From Lysobacteraceae bacterium NML07-0707 (lineage in GTDB: Bacteria > Pseudomonadota > Gammaproteobacteria > Xanthomonadales > Xanthomonadaceae), in contig NWQT01000017.1 of NCBI GenBank assembly GCA_002798295.1, positions 1 to 64,000 on the forward strand: 64,000 nucleotides of DNA, given 5' to 3'. The notes under the pieces were generated by a model. It worked only from the letters and a program-made list of their open reading frames with translations, ran no database searches and was not told the origin of the DNA. Below are positions 56,966-64,000 of this stretch, in pieces. A program made the position numbers and the translations under genes. Position 1 is the first letter of the stretch; every line of letters starts with the position of its first letter.

Positions 56966-57991
56966 TCAGCCGCTGATAGCTTGCAGCACATCATCCAGAA
57001 GCGCAGCAGCGGTCACCTCTGCTCCCGCGCCGGCGCCCTGGATGACCAGCGGCTGTGGGTGATAGCGGTCGGTCCAGATGGCAACACGGTTGTCAGTGCC
57101 TGCGCCCTGTGCCAATGGATGGCTGGCGGGCAGTGATTCCAGGCCAACGCGAGCCGTGCCGTTTTCAAAGCGGGCAATGAACTTCAGCACTTCGCCGCGC
57201 GCATGGCTGGCCTTGCATTGTTCCGCCAGTGCAGCATCCAGTTGCGGCAAAGCCGCATCCAGCTGTGCCAATGGCAGTGCAGCCAGTGCCGGTGGCACCA
57301 GTGACTGCACCTTGACCGCTTCTGCTTCCAGAGCGAATCCGGCGCTGCGGCAAAGAATCAGCAATTTGCGGCGCACATCTTCGCCGGAGAGGTCATCGCG
57401 CGGGTCGGGCTCGGTATAGGCTTGCTCACGGGCGCGACGCACCAGCGCCGAAAACGGCTGACTGCCGTCAAACTGATTGAACAGCCAGGCCAGCGAGCCG
57501 GACAACACCCCGGCGATGGCGTGGATGGCATCGCCGCCCTGACGAAGCCGGCGGATTTCCCGAATCAGGGGCAGCCCCGCACCGACTGTGGCGCTATCAC
57601 CGTAATGGCGACCAGGCAGCTTGCGTGCAGCATCAATCGCCTGCCAACGGGCAAGTGCTGCGCCCTGCCCCAGTTTGCAGGCGGTGACGACAACCGCGCC
57701 GGCCTCCAACCACTGGGCATGGCGCGCGGCAACCTCATCACTGCTGCTGGCATCCACCACTACATCGCCTGCGGAAAAGTCGTGTTCTGCCAGCCAGTTG
57801 CTGCTTGCGGGTGGCGCTTGCCGCAGCCTTTCCAGCACCGCCGTCACATCGGCTGCCACCGGCAGCAAGCCACGCGAATTGGCAATCGCGGCAATCGGCG
57901 GCAATGCCACCCCGGCTTTTACAAGTCGCGCATGACGCTGCACCAAGGCGCTGCCGACCGTGCCGGTACCGAGCAGAATCAGGCGTTTCAT
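56966..57991 (-). CDS. hom: homoserine dehydrogenase
   Basis: It reduces aspartate semialdehyde to homoserine for methionine and threonine. The 341 residues have the NAD(P) motif LLGTGTVGSALVQRH, TACKLGQG with the catalytic Lys region, and GDSATVGAGLPLIREI with GVLSGSLAWLFNQF. There is no ACT domain and no aspartokinase fusion. Its ATG overlaps a 43-codon small ORF (ATGA), which in turn overlaps the MetX-like gene. All are under the SAM-I riboswitch. Confidence 0.92.
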   Translation of the reverse strand: MKRLILLGTGTVGSALVQRHARLVKAGVALPPIAAIANSRGLLPVAADVTAVLERLRQAPPASSNWLAEHDFSAGDVVVDASSSDEVAARHAQWLEAGAVVVTACKLGQGAALARWQAIDAARKLPGRHYGDSATVGAGLPLIREIRRLRQGGDAIHAIAGVLSGSLAWLFNQFDGSQPFSALVRRAREQAYTEPDPRDDLSGEDVRRKLLILCRSAGFALEAEAVKVQSLVPPALAALPLAQLDAALPQLDAALAEQCKASHARGEVLKFIARFENGTARVGLESLPASHPLAQGAGTDNRVAIWTDRYHPQPLVIQGAGAGAEVTAAALLDDVLQAISG

Positions 57992-58119
57992 GCGGCCACC
58001 TTGTCCAGCGCCTTGCGCATGTCAGCCAGCAAGTTTTCGCTTGCTTCAATGGGAAAGTTCATATCGATACCGGCACGCATCGTGCGCGCGGCAAACTGGG
58101 GCTGGGTCATTTCAATCAT
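57988..58119 (-). CDS. 43-residue unknown ORF coupled to metX-like gene and hom
   Basis: A 43-codon frame starts ATGATTGAAATG and ends TGA within the hom ATG (ATGA). Its start overlaps the MetX-like stop by 8 bp. The peptide is hydrophilic with an acidic amphipathic C-terminal helix (ASENLLADMRKALDKVAA) and MTQPQFAARTMRAG near the start. Overlaps on both sides and sense codon use suggest real translation. I do not recognise it. It could be a small regulator, a complex partner, or the end of a deleted gene. Confidence 0.55.
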   Translation of the reverse strand: MIEMTQPQFAARTMRAGIDMNFPIEASENLLADMRKALDKVAA

Positions 58120-58843
58120 CCAGAGCAGTATTGAGGGCAGCGGCAATCGCCGCAGTTTCTTTCAAATAGGCCGCATGGCCATGTACGGAGACGATTTTTT
58201 GCAGCCACGCATTGGGCGCGCGCACTGCCAGTTCCGCCAGTGTCCTGGCCGGCGCCAAGCTATCCCCTTCCACCGCAATAAGCCCGAGCGGCACGGCGAT
58301 TGTTTCCGGGCGAAGTGCATGAGTGGCGATGCCAATGCCGGCCCTGGCCCATTGCACCGCGCACAGCGTATGCGCGCCGCTGATGGCGATAACCCGCTCG
58401 GCCAGGCGGGCATGGCGCGCAGCAAACTGCAAGCCCACCAGCGCCCCGTAAGAAGCGCCAATGAAAGCGCGCGCCGGCGGCAGCCCCAACGCCTTGCAAA
58501 CCGACGCGATGGCATCGGCCTGGGCAGCGGTACTGGTGTTCTCCAGCCAGTTGATAGCCAGAACCCTATGGCGACTTAGCAAATCGGCATGTGCCTGCCA
58601 CCAGCCGGGTATTGCATCCAGGTCATTGCCGCATACATGGCGGCCTTCATTGAAACCGCCGGCCACAATCAGCAGCGGCGCATCCGCGTGGCCGGCCAGC
58701 TCCCAGGCGATGCCCACATCCTGCCCGCCTATTGGGCAACGCAGCTCGCCACGCCGGCTGTGCGGCGCAGGCTGCCATTCCACAGCAAACTGGCAGTGGA
58801 TCTGGGCAGATTCGGCATTGTCAAAAGTGGCAAACAGACTCAT
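58112..58843 (-). CDS. MetX-like homoserine O-acyltransferase, short form
   Basis: An alpha/beta-hydrolase of 243 residues from the ATG at 58843 (GGGAG upstream). The MetX-type oxyanion region is GGFNEGRHVCGN, the nucleophile elbow is AFIGASYGALVGLQFA, and HGHAAYLKE may hold the His. It lies under a SAM-I riboswitch and is linked to hom, so homoserine acylation (acetyl or succinyl) for methionine synthesis is very likely. It is about 100 residues shorter than classical MetX because most of the lid is missing. Confidence 0.78.
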   Translation of the reverse strand: MSLFATFDNAESAQIHCQFAVEWQPAPHSRRGELRCPIGGQDVGIAWELAGHADAPLLIVAGGFNEGRHVCGNDLDAIPGWWQAHADLLSRHRVLAINWLENTSTAAQADAIASVCKALGLPPARAFIGASYGALVGLQFAARHARLAERVIAISGAHTLCAVQWARAGIGIATHALRPETIAVPLGLIAVEGDSLAPARTLAELAVRAPNAWLQKIVSVHGHAAYLKETAAIAAALNTALDD

Positions 58844-58846
58844 GGC

Positions 58847-58871
58847 AGGACTCCCTGGGCGATCGAGTCCT
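58847..58871 (-). promoter_or_regulatory. Shine-Dalgarno-masking hairpin of the metX-like gene
   Basis: On the minus strand AGGACTC and GAGTCCT form a perfect 7-bp stem with an 11-base loop. The Shine-Dalgarno GGGAG spans the loop end and the 3' arm, 8 bases before the ATG. It is downstream of the SAM-I aptamer, so it is the probable expression platform for translational control. Confidence 0.65.
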
Positions 58872-58902
58872 GCGGCTGCAAACGTCGGGCTGCCGGCAAG
58901 CA

Positions 58903-59018
58903 GCGCAACCATCTGCGCGGTGAACGCCTCACCGCAGGAATTGGCACCTTCGGGAATATCCCGGGTTGCCTCGGCTTCAAAGGGCCTGTCCCTCCGCCGA
59001 TCTCGATGGATGGCGCGC
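58903..59018 (-). promoter_or_regulatory. SAM-I (S-box) riboswitch
   Basis: The minus strand carries the SAM-I core in order: GGCGGAGGGACAGGCCC, TTGAAGCC, GAGGCAACC, a small hairpin CGGGATATTCCCG, AAGGTGCCAATTCC and a GCGGTGAGGCGTTCACCGC hairpin. CCATC near the 5' end and GATGG near the 3' end close P1. The aptamer binds S-adenosylmethionine. It lies about 60 bp upstream of the MetX-like gene, and the Shine-Dalgarno hairpin between them suggests translation is turned off when SAM is high. Confidence 0.93.
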
Positions 59019-59108
59019 AGCATGTCAGCCACCCTGAAAAAAGTCAATCGCTTTATGCGCATGAAGCGATTTTTGTTTGGCATGCACAATCCGGCGATAC
59101 TGCTGTCC

Positions 59109-59936
59109 ATGTTTACCCGCCCCGCCTTCGCCCTGTCCTGCCTGCTGTTTGCCGGCATGCCCGCCAGTATCGCGGCGCAATGGCTGTCCTGGCCTCCCAA
59201 ACCCGCAGCCCACAGACCTGCACCAGCCGCACCACCTGCCGCTGCGGTACGGCTGCATATCGAGAGCCGCCACACGCTGCAGCGCATCTGGGTGGAAAAC
59301 GACCTGCATGGCCCGGTGCAAGTGCGCATCGAAAGCCCTCAGCCACTGCCCGGACTCCCCGTACAGCGCATCCTCGACACACCAGGGCGATATCTGCTTG
59401 CCGAAGTGGCGCAAACTGCCCGGCTGGATTTACGGCTCACCGCCACACCCGGCGCAGCAGCCAAACACCAGTCAGACTATTTGTATGCCTACCCCTTGCA
59501 GCTGGACGACATCCGCATCAGCCAACTGCCGGGCGCTGCATTCAGCCATCACGATGCAGAAAATCTTGATGCCATTGATTTTGCCGCAGCCATCGGCACA
59601 GCGGTCATCGCTGCCCGTGATGGCCTGGTGATGCAGGCCGAGGATCGCTTCAGCGACCATGGTGGACAGCGCGATGCCGTCAATCTGGTTCGCATCCTGC
59701 ACGAAGATGGCAGCATGGCGGTATATGCCCATTTGCAGCAGCGCAGCCTGCAAGTACGCGCCGGGCAGCGTGTCCGCCGCGGTCAATTCATCGCCCGCAG
59801 CGGCAATTCCGGCTATTCCACCGCCCCGCATCTGCACTTTGTCGTGCAGGTCAATAACGGCCAGCAGCTGCAATCGGTCCCCTTCCGCATGGACAGCCCC
59901 AAGGGCGAGCTGCGCCTGCCGCGTGTTGTGGATTGA
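59109..59936 (+). CDS. M23-family (LytM) peptidase
   Basis: About 275 residues from the ATG at 59109. A signal peptide ([18 protein letters not shown]) is followed by about 130 residues without clear homology and a LytM domain. HLHF (the HxH pair) and VYAHL are present, and the first zinc-ligand region reads [14 protein letters not shown], typical of active M23 peptidases of the Asn/Asp type. It probably cuts peptidoglycan cross-links. Its upstream region is shared with the divergent riboswitch. Confidence 0.85.
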   Translation: MFTRPAFALSCLLFAGMPASIAAQWLSWPPKPAAHRPAPAAPPAAAVRLHIESRHTLQRIWVENDLHGPVQVRIESPQPLPGLPVQRILDTPGRYLLAEVAQTARLDLRLTATPGAAAKHQSDYLYAYPLQLDDIRISQLPGAAFSHHDAENLDAIDFAAAIGTAVIAARDGLVMQAEDRFSDHGGQRDAVNLVRILHEDGSMAVYAHLQQRSLQVRAGQRVRRGQFIARSGNSGYSTAPHLHFVVQVNNGQQLQSVPFRMDSPKGELRLPRVVD

Positions 59937-59984
59937 GCCCTCTTCAACGTGGTGGACAAGCATGCCCACCCTACACACGCACCG

Positions 59985-59990
59985 TATAAT
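59985..59990 (+). promoter_or_regulatory. TATAAT -10-like site upstream of prfC
   Basis: A perfect TATAAT lies 44 bp before the prfC ATG. No convincing -35 is at the right distance, so the promoter is tentative. The sequence before it, GGTGGACAAGCATGCCCACC, is an imperfect hairpin and probably a dispersed repeat. Confidence 0.4.
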
Positions 59991-60033
59991 TTGCGCTTTC
60001 GTTTCCAACGGGCGGCGCGCTGTCGCCAGAAGC

Positions 60034-61638
60034 ATGTCCGAAATCCAGCAAGAAGCCGCAAAGCGGCGCACTTTCGCCATCATCTCCCACCCCGACGCGG
60101 GCAAGACCACGCTGACCGAAAAGCTGCTGCTGTTCGGTGGCGCCATCCAGATGGCCGGTTCGGTCAAGGGGCGCAAGGCGGCGCGCCATGCCACCTCCGA
60201 CTGGATGGCGCTGGAAAAGGAGCGCGGCATCTCGGTCACCAGCTCGGTGATGCAGTTCCCGTATCAGGGGCGCATCGTCAACCTGCTCGACACCCCCGGC
60301 CACGCCGACTTCGGCGAGGACACCTATCGCGTGCTCTCGGCAGTGGACTCGGCGCTGATGGTGATTGACGTGGCCAAGGGCGTGGAGGAGCGCACCATCA
60401 AGCTGATGGAAGTCTGCCGGCTGCGCGACACCCCCATCATGAGCTTCATCAACAAGCTCGACCGCGAGGGCAAGAACCCGATTGAATTGCTGGATGAGGT
60501 GGAGAGCATCCTGAAAATCCAGTGCGCGCCGGTGACCTGGCCGATCGGCATGGGCAAGCGCCTGCGTGGCGTGGTGCATTTGATTAGCGGTGAGGTGCAT
60601 CTGTACGAGGCGGGCAAGAACCACACCCGCCAGGATTCCACCATCTACCCGTCGCTGGACGACCCGCGCGTGCTGGATGCCATCGGCGCCGACATGCTCG
60701 CCGAGCTGCGCGAGGAGCTGGAGCTGGTGGAAGGTGCATCGCACCCGTTTGACCGGGAAAAATATCTGGCAGGCGAGCAGGCGCCGGTGTTCTTTGGTTC
60801 GGCGGTGAACAATTTTGGCGTTGAGCCGCTGCTGGATTTCTTTGTCGAACATGCACCGCCACCGCAGGCACGCGCCACCACCGGCCGCACGGTCGAAGCT
60901 GGTGAGGAAAAACTCACCGGCTTTGTGTTCAAGATTCAGGCCAATATGGACCCGCAACACCGCGACCGCGTGGCCTTCATGCGCGTGTGCTCGGGCAAAT
61001 TCAGCGCCGGCATGAAGGCCTTCCAGCCGCGCACCGGCAAGGAAGTCAAGCTCGCCAATGCGCTGACCTTCATGGCGTCCGACCGCGAAATCGCCGCCGA
61101 GGCTTATCCGGGCGATGTCATCGGCATCCACAACCACGGCACGATTGCCATTGGCGATACCTTTACCGAAGGCGAGCTGCTGGCCTTTACCGGCATCCCC
61201 AATTTCGCCCCGGAACTGTTCCGCCGCGCCCGGCTGCGCGACCCGCTGAAGCTCAAGCAATTGCAAAAAGGCCTGGCGCAGCTCTCCGAGGAAGGCGCCA
61301 CCCAGTTCTTCCGCCCGCTGATGAGCAATGACCTGATTCTGGGCGCCGTGGGCGTGCTGCAGTTCGATGTGGCCGCCTACCGCCTGAAAGACGAATACGG
61401 CGTGGATGCCAGCTTCGAGCCGGTACAAATCGCCACTGCCCGCTGGGTGAAGTGCGAAGATGCCAAAAAGCTGGAGGAGTTCCGCGAGAAGAACGCCATC
61501 AACCTGGCCGTGGATGCCGCCGGCGAGCTGGTCTATCTCGCCCCCAGCCGGGTCAACCTGCAACTGGCCGAGGAGCGCGCCCCGGCAGTGCAATTCCTTG
61601 CCACCCGCGAACATGCCCATCACGAAACGCTAGCTTGA
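60034..61638 (+). CDS. prfC: peptide chain release factor 3
   Basis: This GTPase removes RF1/RF2 from the ribosome after termination. The 534 residues from the ATG at 60034 have the P-loop [27 protein letters not shown], the G3 motif [16 protein letters not shown] and NKLD in [12 protein letters not shown]. The C-terminal domains include [19 protein letters not shown]. The longer frame upstream is out of the gene. A 17-bp hairpin follows the stop. Confidence 0.97.
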   Translation: MSEIQQEAAKRRTFAIISHPDAGKTTLTEKLLLFGGAIQMAGSVKGRKAARHATSDWMALEKERGISVTSSVMQFPYQGRIVNLLDTPGHADFGEDTYRVLSAVDSALMVIDVAKGVEERTIKLMEVCRLRDTPIMSFINKLDREGKNPIELLDEVESILKIQCAPVTWPIGMGKRLRGVVHLISGEVHLYEAGKNHTRQDSTIYPSLDDPRVLDAIGADMLAELREELELVEGASHPFDREKYLAGEQAPVFFGSAVNNFGVEPLLDFFVEHAPPPQARATTGRTVEAGEEKLTGFVFKIQANMDPQHRDRVAFMRVCSGKFSAGMKAFQPRTGKEVKLANALTFMASDREIAAEAYPGDVIGIHNHGTIAIGDTFTEGELLAFTGIPNFAPELFRRARLRDPLKLKQLQKGLAQLSEEGATQFFRPLMSNDLILGAVGVLQFDVAAYRLKDEYGVDASFEPVQIATARWVKCEDAKKLEEFREKNAINLAVDAAGELVYLAPSRVNLQLAEERAPAVQFLATREHAHHETLA

Positions 61639-61639
61639 G

Positions 61640-61677
61640 CGCTTACCAGCCCTCCTCCTCAGGAGGGCTGGTAAGCG
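61640..61677. terminator. 17-bp hairpin between prfC and CBS gene
   Basis: CGCTTACCAGCCCTCCT and AGGAGGGCTGGTAAGCG form a perfect 17-bp stem with a CCTC loop. It lies between convergent genes, 2 bp after the prfC stop and 8 bp from the CBS-protein stop. No T-run follows on the plus strand. Confidence 0.7.
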
Positions 61678-61684
61678 TGCTTGT

Positions 61685-62107
61685 TCAACTGTAAATATAG
61701 TCCTGCAAATGGCGCAGCTCTTGCTGCTGGTCTTCAATGACCGCCTTGACCAGGTCGCCAATCGACACCAGCCCCACCACTTGTTTGTGCTCGACGATGG
61801 GCAGGTGACGAATGCGTCTTTCTGTCATCAATTGCATGGAGTGCTCCACACTGTCGGTCAGCCGCCCACACAATACCTGGCGACTCATCACCTCGCTGAC
61901 CGGGGTATTGGCCGAGGCGCGCCCCAGCAGCACCACTTTGCGGGCATAGTCGCGTTCGGAAAAAATTCCGACCAGCTTGCCTGCATCCATCACCAGCAGC
62001 GCGCCGATATGTTTTTCGGCCATCATCCGCAGCGCATCAATCACAGGGGCATCCGGCGCTATCCAGGCCACTTCCTTGTTTGCCTTGGCTTCGAGCAGTT
62101 GTTTCAT
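61685..62107 (-). CDS. paired CBS-domain protein
   Basis: About 140 residues from the ATG at 62107, which overlaps the GT2 stop as ATGA. Two CBS motifs fill the protein: APVIDALRMMAEKHIGALLVMD...VGIFSERDYARKV and TDSVEHSMQLMTERRIRHLPIVE...VVGLVSIGDLVK. Such Bateman modules bind adenosine nucleotides. It is last in an operon with mtgA and GT2, but what it regulates is unknown. Confidence 0.88.
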   Translation of the reverse strand: MKQLLEAKANKEVAWIAPDAPVIDALRMMAEKHIGALLVMDAGKLVGIFSERDYARKVVLLGRASANTPVSEVMSRQVLCGRLTDSVEHSMQLMTERRIRHLPIVEHKQVVGLVSIGDLVKAVIEDQQQELRHLQDYIYS

Positions 62108-63090
62108 CTGGCGCATAACGGCTCCTTGGCTGTGGACAGGTTTTCAGCATACGCCGGTTCGGCCGCCGGCTGCCAATCCGCCAGCAGATACAGCGGGCGT
62201 TGCTTGACCTCCAGATACATGCGGCCGAGGTACTCGCCAATCGTGCCCAGCGCCGTCAGTTGCACGCCGCCCAGGAACAAAATCACCGCCATCATCGTTG
62301 GCCAGCCGGCTACCGGGTCGCCATACAGCAGCGCTTTGGCGACCACGAACAGTCCGTAACCCATCGCCAGCACGGCCGTCATCAGCCCCAGATAAGTCGC
62401 CACCCGCAGTGGGATGGTGGAAAAACTGGTGATGCCTTCCAGCGCAAAATTCCATAGTCGCCAGAAATTGAATTTGCTCTTGCCTGCCACGCGGGCTTCG
62501 CGCTGATAGCGGATTTCCGCGCTATTGAAGCCCACCCAGCCGAACAGGCCTTTCATGAAGCGATGGCGCTCGCGCAACTGCCGGAGTGCGGCCAATGCGC
62601 GCGCTGAAAGCAGGCGAAAATCACCGGTATCTTCCGGAATCGGCGTAGGCGAGAGTCGTGCCATCAGCCGATAAAACATGGACGCACTGGCACGCTTGGC
62701 GATGGTTTCGCCTGCACGCGCCTCGCGCCTGCCATAGACATTGTCAAAGCCTTCGCGCCATTTGCCGACAAACTGCGGAATCAGCTCCGGCGGGTCTTGC
62801 GCATCGGCATCCAGAATCATCGCCGCCCCCTCGTGCACTTGGTCAAGCCCGGCAGTCAGGGCGATCTCTTTGCCGAAATTGCGCGACAGGCGCAGCAGCG
62901 CCACTTGCGCATCTTCTGCGGCTAGCCGCTGCATCACCTGCCAAGTGGCATCACTGCTGCCATCATCGACATACAGCACGCGGGTCTTGATACCCAAGCC
63001 ATCGAGTACTGGCCGCAGCCGGGCATGCAGCAGGGGCAGAGATTCTGCTTCATTGAAAGCCGCTACCACGACGGTCAAACATTCAGTCAT
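62104..63090 (-). CDS. GT2 polyprenyl-phosphate glycosyltransferase (GtrB-like)
   Basis: The 328 residues have an N-terminal GT-A domain (LTVVVAAFNEAESLPLLHARL, LYVDDGSSDATW, MILDADAQDPPELIP with the DxD-like DADAQD) and two C-terminal membrane segments (YLGLMTAVLAMGYGLFVV, MMAVILFLGGVQLTALG). This matches GtrB/DPM1-type enzymes that load a sugar on undecaprenyl phosphate. It overlaps mtgA and the CBS gene by ATGA. A GtrA flippase or GtrC transferase is not seen. Confidence 0.92.
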   Translation of the reverse strand: MTECLTVVVAAFNEAESLPLLHARLRPVLDGLGIKTRVLYVDDGSSDATWQVMQRLAAEDAQVALLRLSRNFGKEIALTAGLDQVHEGAAMILDADAQDPPELIPQFVGKWREGFDNVYGRREARAGETIAKRASASMFYRLMARLSPTPIPEDTGDFRLLSARALAALRQLRERHRFMKGLFGWVGFNSAEIRYQREARVAGKSKFNFWRLWNFALEGITSFSTIPLRVATYLGLMTAVLAMGYGLFVVAKALLYGDPVAGWPTMMAVILFLGGVQLTALGTIGEYLGRMYLEVKQRPLYLLADWQPAAEPAYAENLSTAKEPLCAR

Positions 63091-63815
63091 TGCAACTTTT
63101 CCAAATAAGCCTTGCCACCGATATTGCCCATCTGTCGCTGGATGGCGCGCGCGCGCCGCTGCACATAGGCGCCGGGTTTGGCAATACTGTAGCGCTTGGG
63201 GTTGGGCAGCACTGCCGCCATGCGTGCCGCCTCGGCAGGCTGTAGCGCCACGGCCTCTTTGCGGTAGTAAGTCCGCGCCGCTGCCTGTGCGCCATACACG
63301 CCATCACCAAACTCGGCGACATTGACATACATCTCCAGAATGCGTGTTTTCGGCCAGAAAAGCTCCATCCAGAAGGTGTAATAGGCCTCCAGCGCCTTGC
63401 GCAGCCAGCGATTCCAGCCACTACCGCGCCATAAAAATAAGTTTTTGGCCGTCTGCTGGCTGATGGTGCTGCCGCCACGGATACGCTTGCCCTGCTGATT
63501 GGTTTGCATGGCCTTTTCAATCGCGCCCCTGTCAAAGCCCCTGTGCTCGGCAAACAACTGGTCTTCGGCGGCAATCACCGCCACGGGCAGGTGCGGCGAA
63601 ATATCCTGCAAGTCGCGCCAGTCGTAGGCAGTACGAAAGCGCCAGTCACCCGCACGCCAGGCATCCATCTGACGAATCAGCATGAAGCTGGAAAACGGCG
63701 GCTCCACCACCCGCAACGCCAGCACCTGCACAACCGGAAAGGCCAGTGCAAACGCCAGCAGCCATGACATGCGCCGCAGCCAATGCCGCTTTTTGCCTGC
63801 TTGCACTTTACTCAC
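63087..63815 (-). CDS. mtgA: monofunctional peptidoglycan glycosyltransferase
   Basis: It polymerises lipid II glycan strands. The GTG at 63815, with GGGGGCGC upstream, gives 242 residues, the E. coli MtgA length; the open frame beyond it overlaps hslO. There is an N-terminal membrane anchor (LRRMSWLLAFALAFPVVQVLAL) and a GT51 domain with AAEDQLFAEHRGFD (catalytic Glu), RGGSTISQQTAKNLFLW and the second catalytic Glu in RILEMYVNVAEFG. The GT2 gene follows with an ATGA overlap. Confidence 0.95.
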   Translation of the reverse strand: MSKVQAGKKRHWLRRMSWLLAFALAFPVVQVLALRVVEPPFSSFMLIRQMDAWRAGDWRFRTAYDWRDLQDISPHLPVAVIAAEDQLFAEHRGFDRGAIEKAMQTNQQGKRIRGGSTISQQTAKNLFLWRGSGWNRWLRKALEAYYTFWMELFWPKTRILEMYVNVAEFGDGVYGAQAAARTYYRKEAVALQPAEAARMAAVLPNPKRYSIAKPGAYVQRRARAIQRQMGNIGGKAYLEKLQ

Positions 63816-63872
63816 CGCGCCCCCATAAGAGAATTCATTGATAATTATGCCGCCTCGCTTGCACTCTCCCCG

Positions 63873-64000
63873 ATGAACGACAACATCCCCAATCCGCTGA
63901 CCGTTTTTCTGCTGCCCGAAGCCGGTGTGCGCGGCGCGCATGTGCGCCTGGACAGCGCCTGGCAGAGTATTGCCGGCAAGAGTGATGCAAACGGCAAAAC
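63873..64000 (+). CDS. hslO: Hsp33 redox chaperone, N-terminal 42 residues
   Basis: Only the start is in the window. It reads LTVFLLPEAGVRGAHVRLDSAW, which fits the Hsp33 opening, where LFxxxxVRGxxVxLxxxW is conserved. Hsp33 is a cytosolic chaperone switched on by oxidation of a C-terminal zinc centre, which lies past the edge. The gene is divergent from mtgA. The name is tentative because so little is visible. Confidence 0.65.
   Translation, partial: MNDNIPNPLTVFLLPEAGVRGAHVRLDSAWQSIAGKSDANGK

Noticed and set aside
58852-59329. N-terminal extension of the MetX-like frame
   Set aside because: The frame is open through the SAM-I riboswitch and into the M23 gene on the other strand. The ATG at 58843 has a ribosome site and fits the alpha/beta-hydrolase start.

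Overview
The window looks like chromosome from a gammaproteobacterium of the Xanthomonadales (Lysobacteraceae) type. Supporting marks are a GTP-dependent PEP carboxykinase, a DUF3297 protein, the lptM-dapF-DUF484-xerC string, OleA/OleB/OleD olefin-synthesis enzymes, a C-rich-loop sRNA directly downstream of polA (the place and shape of Xanthomonas sX13), and a SAM-I riboswitch in front of a short MetX-like gene and hom. The taxon is inferred from gene content; no marker rRNA is present.

Layout. 1-5.4 kb is a low-GC accessory segment: two small unknown genes, an IS3-type element split by a second IS3-type element, and a large polytopic membrane protein gene, then about 0.6 kb of AT-rich DNA without a gene. 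5.4-10.4 kb holds pckG and a TetR regulator divergent from fadE, with repeated operator-like sites between them. 10.6-14.1 kb encodes three glycosyltransferases (GT4, GT2, ArnT/PMT-like) for surface glycans. 14.2-18.4 kb has an L,D-transpeptidase, DUF3297, xerC, DUF484, dapF and lptM. At 18.4-19.7 kb an IS remnant truncates a bacteriocin-exporter-type HlyD gene. 19.9-25.2 kb is rmuC-oleD-ubiJ-ubiB with 4-base overlaps; a 143-bp unit carrying the first codons of oleD is duplicated there. 25.2-32.1 kb has an M28 peptidase, a beta-helix-like repeat protein, gpmI, envC and ctpA. 32.1-34.0 kb is oleA-oleB. 34.1-36.3 kb is a compact module of an IscU/NifU-like protein, a sulfide:quinone-reductase-like flavoprotein and DUF1641. 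36.4-41 kb has a lipoprotein, an M16 peptidase, an SDR and trmL. 41-47.5 kb is a complete RND efflux operon ending in its TetR regulator, with a palindromic operator inside the promoter. 47.6-54.2 kb has gpsA, secB, a YibN-like rhodanese, a lipoprotein, a thioesterase, hemD and polA. 54.3-64 kb has the sX13-like RNA, metF, a DUF4124 protein, ilvE, hom, a 43-codon coupled small ORF, a MetX-like gene under a SAM-I riboswitch, an M23 protein, prfC, and an mtgA-GT2-CBS operon, ending in the first codons of hslO.

Most promising leads: the sX13-like RNA; the SAM-I riboswitch with a Shine-Dalgarno-masking hairpin and the unknown small ORF between metX and hom; the triplicated start of oleD in a genome where oleA/oleB and oleD are separated and oleC is not in the window; the hairpin that buries the start site of the M28 peptidase; and the IscU-like/SQR-like/DUF1641 module. 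No CRISPR array, tRNA, rRNA or phage was found.
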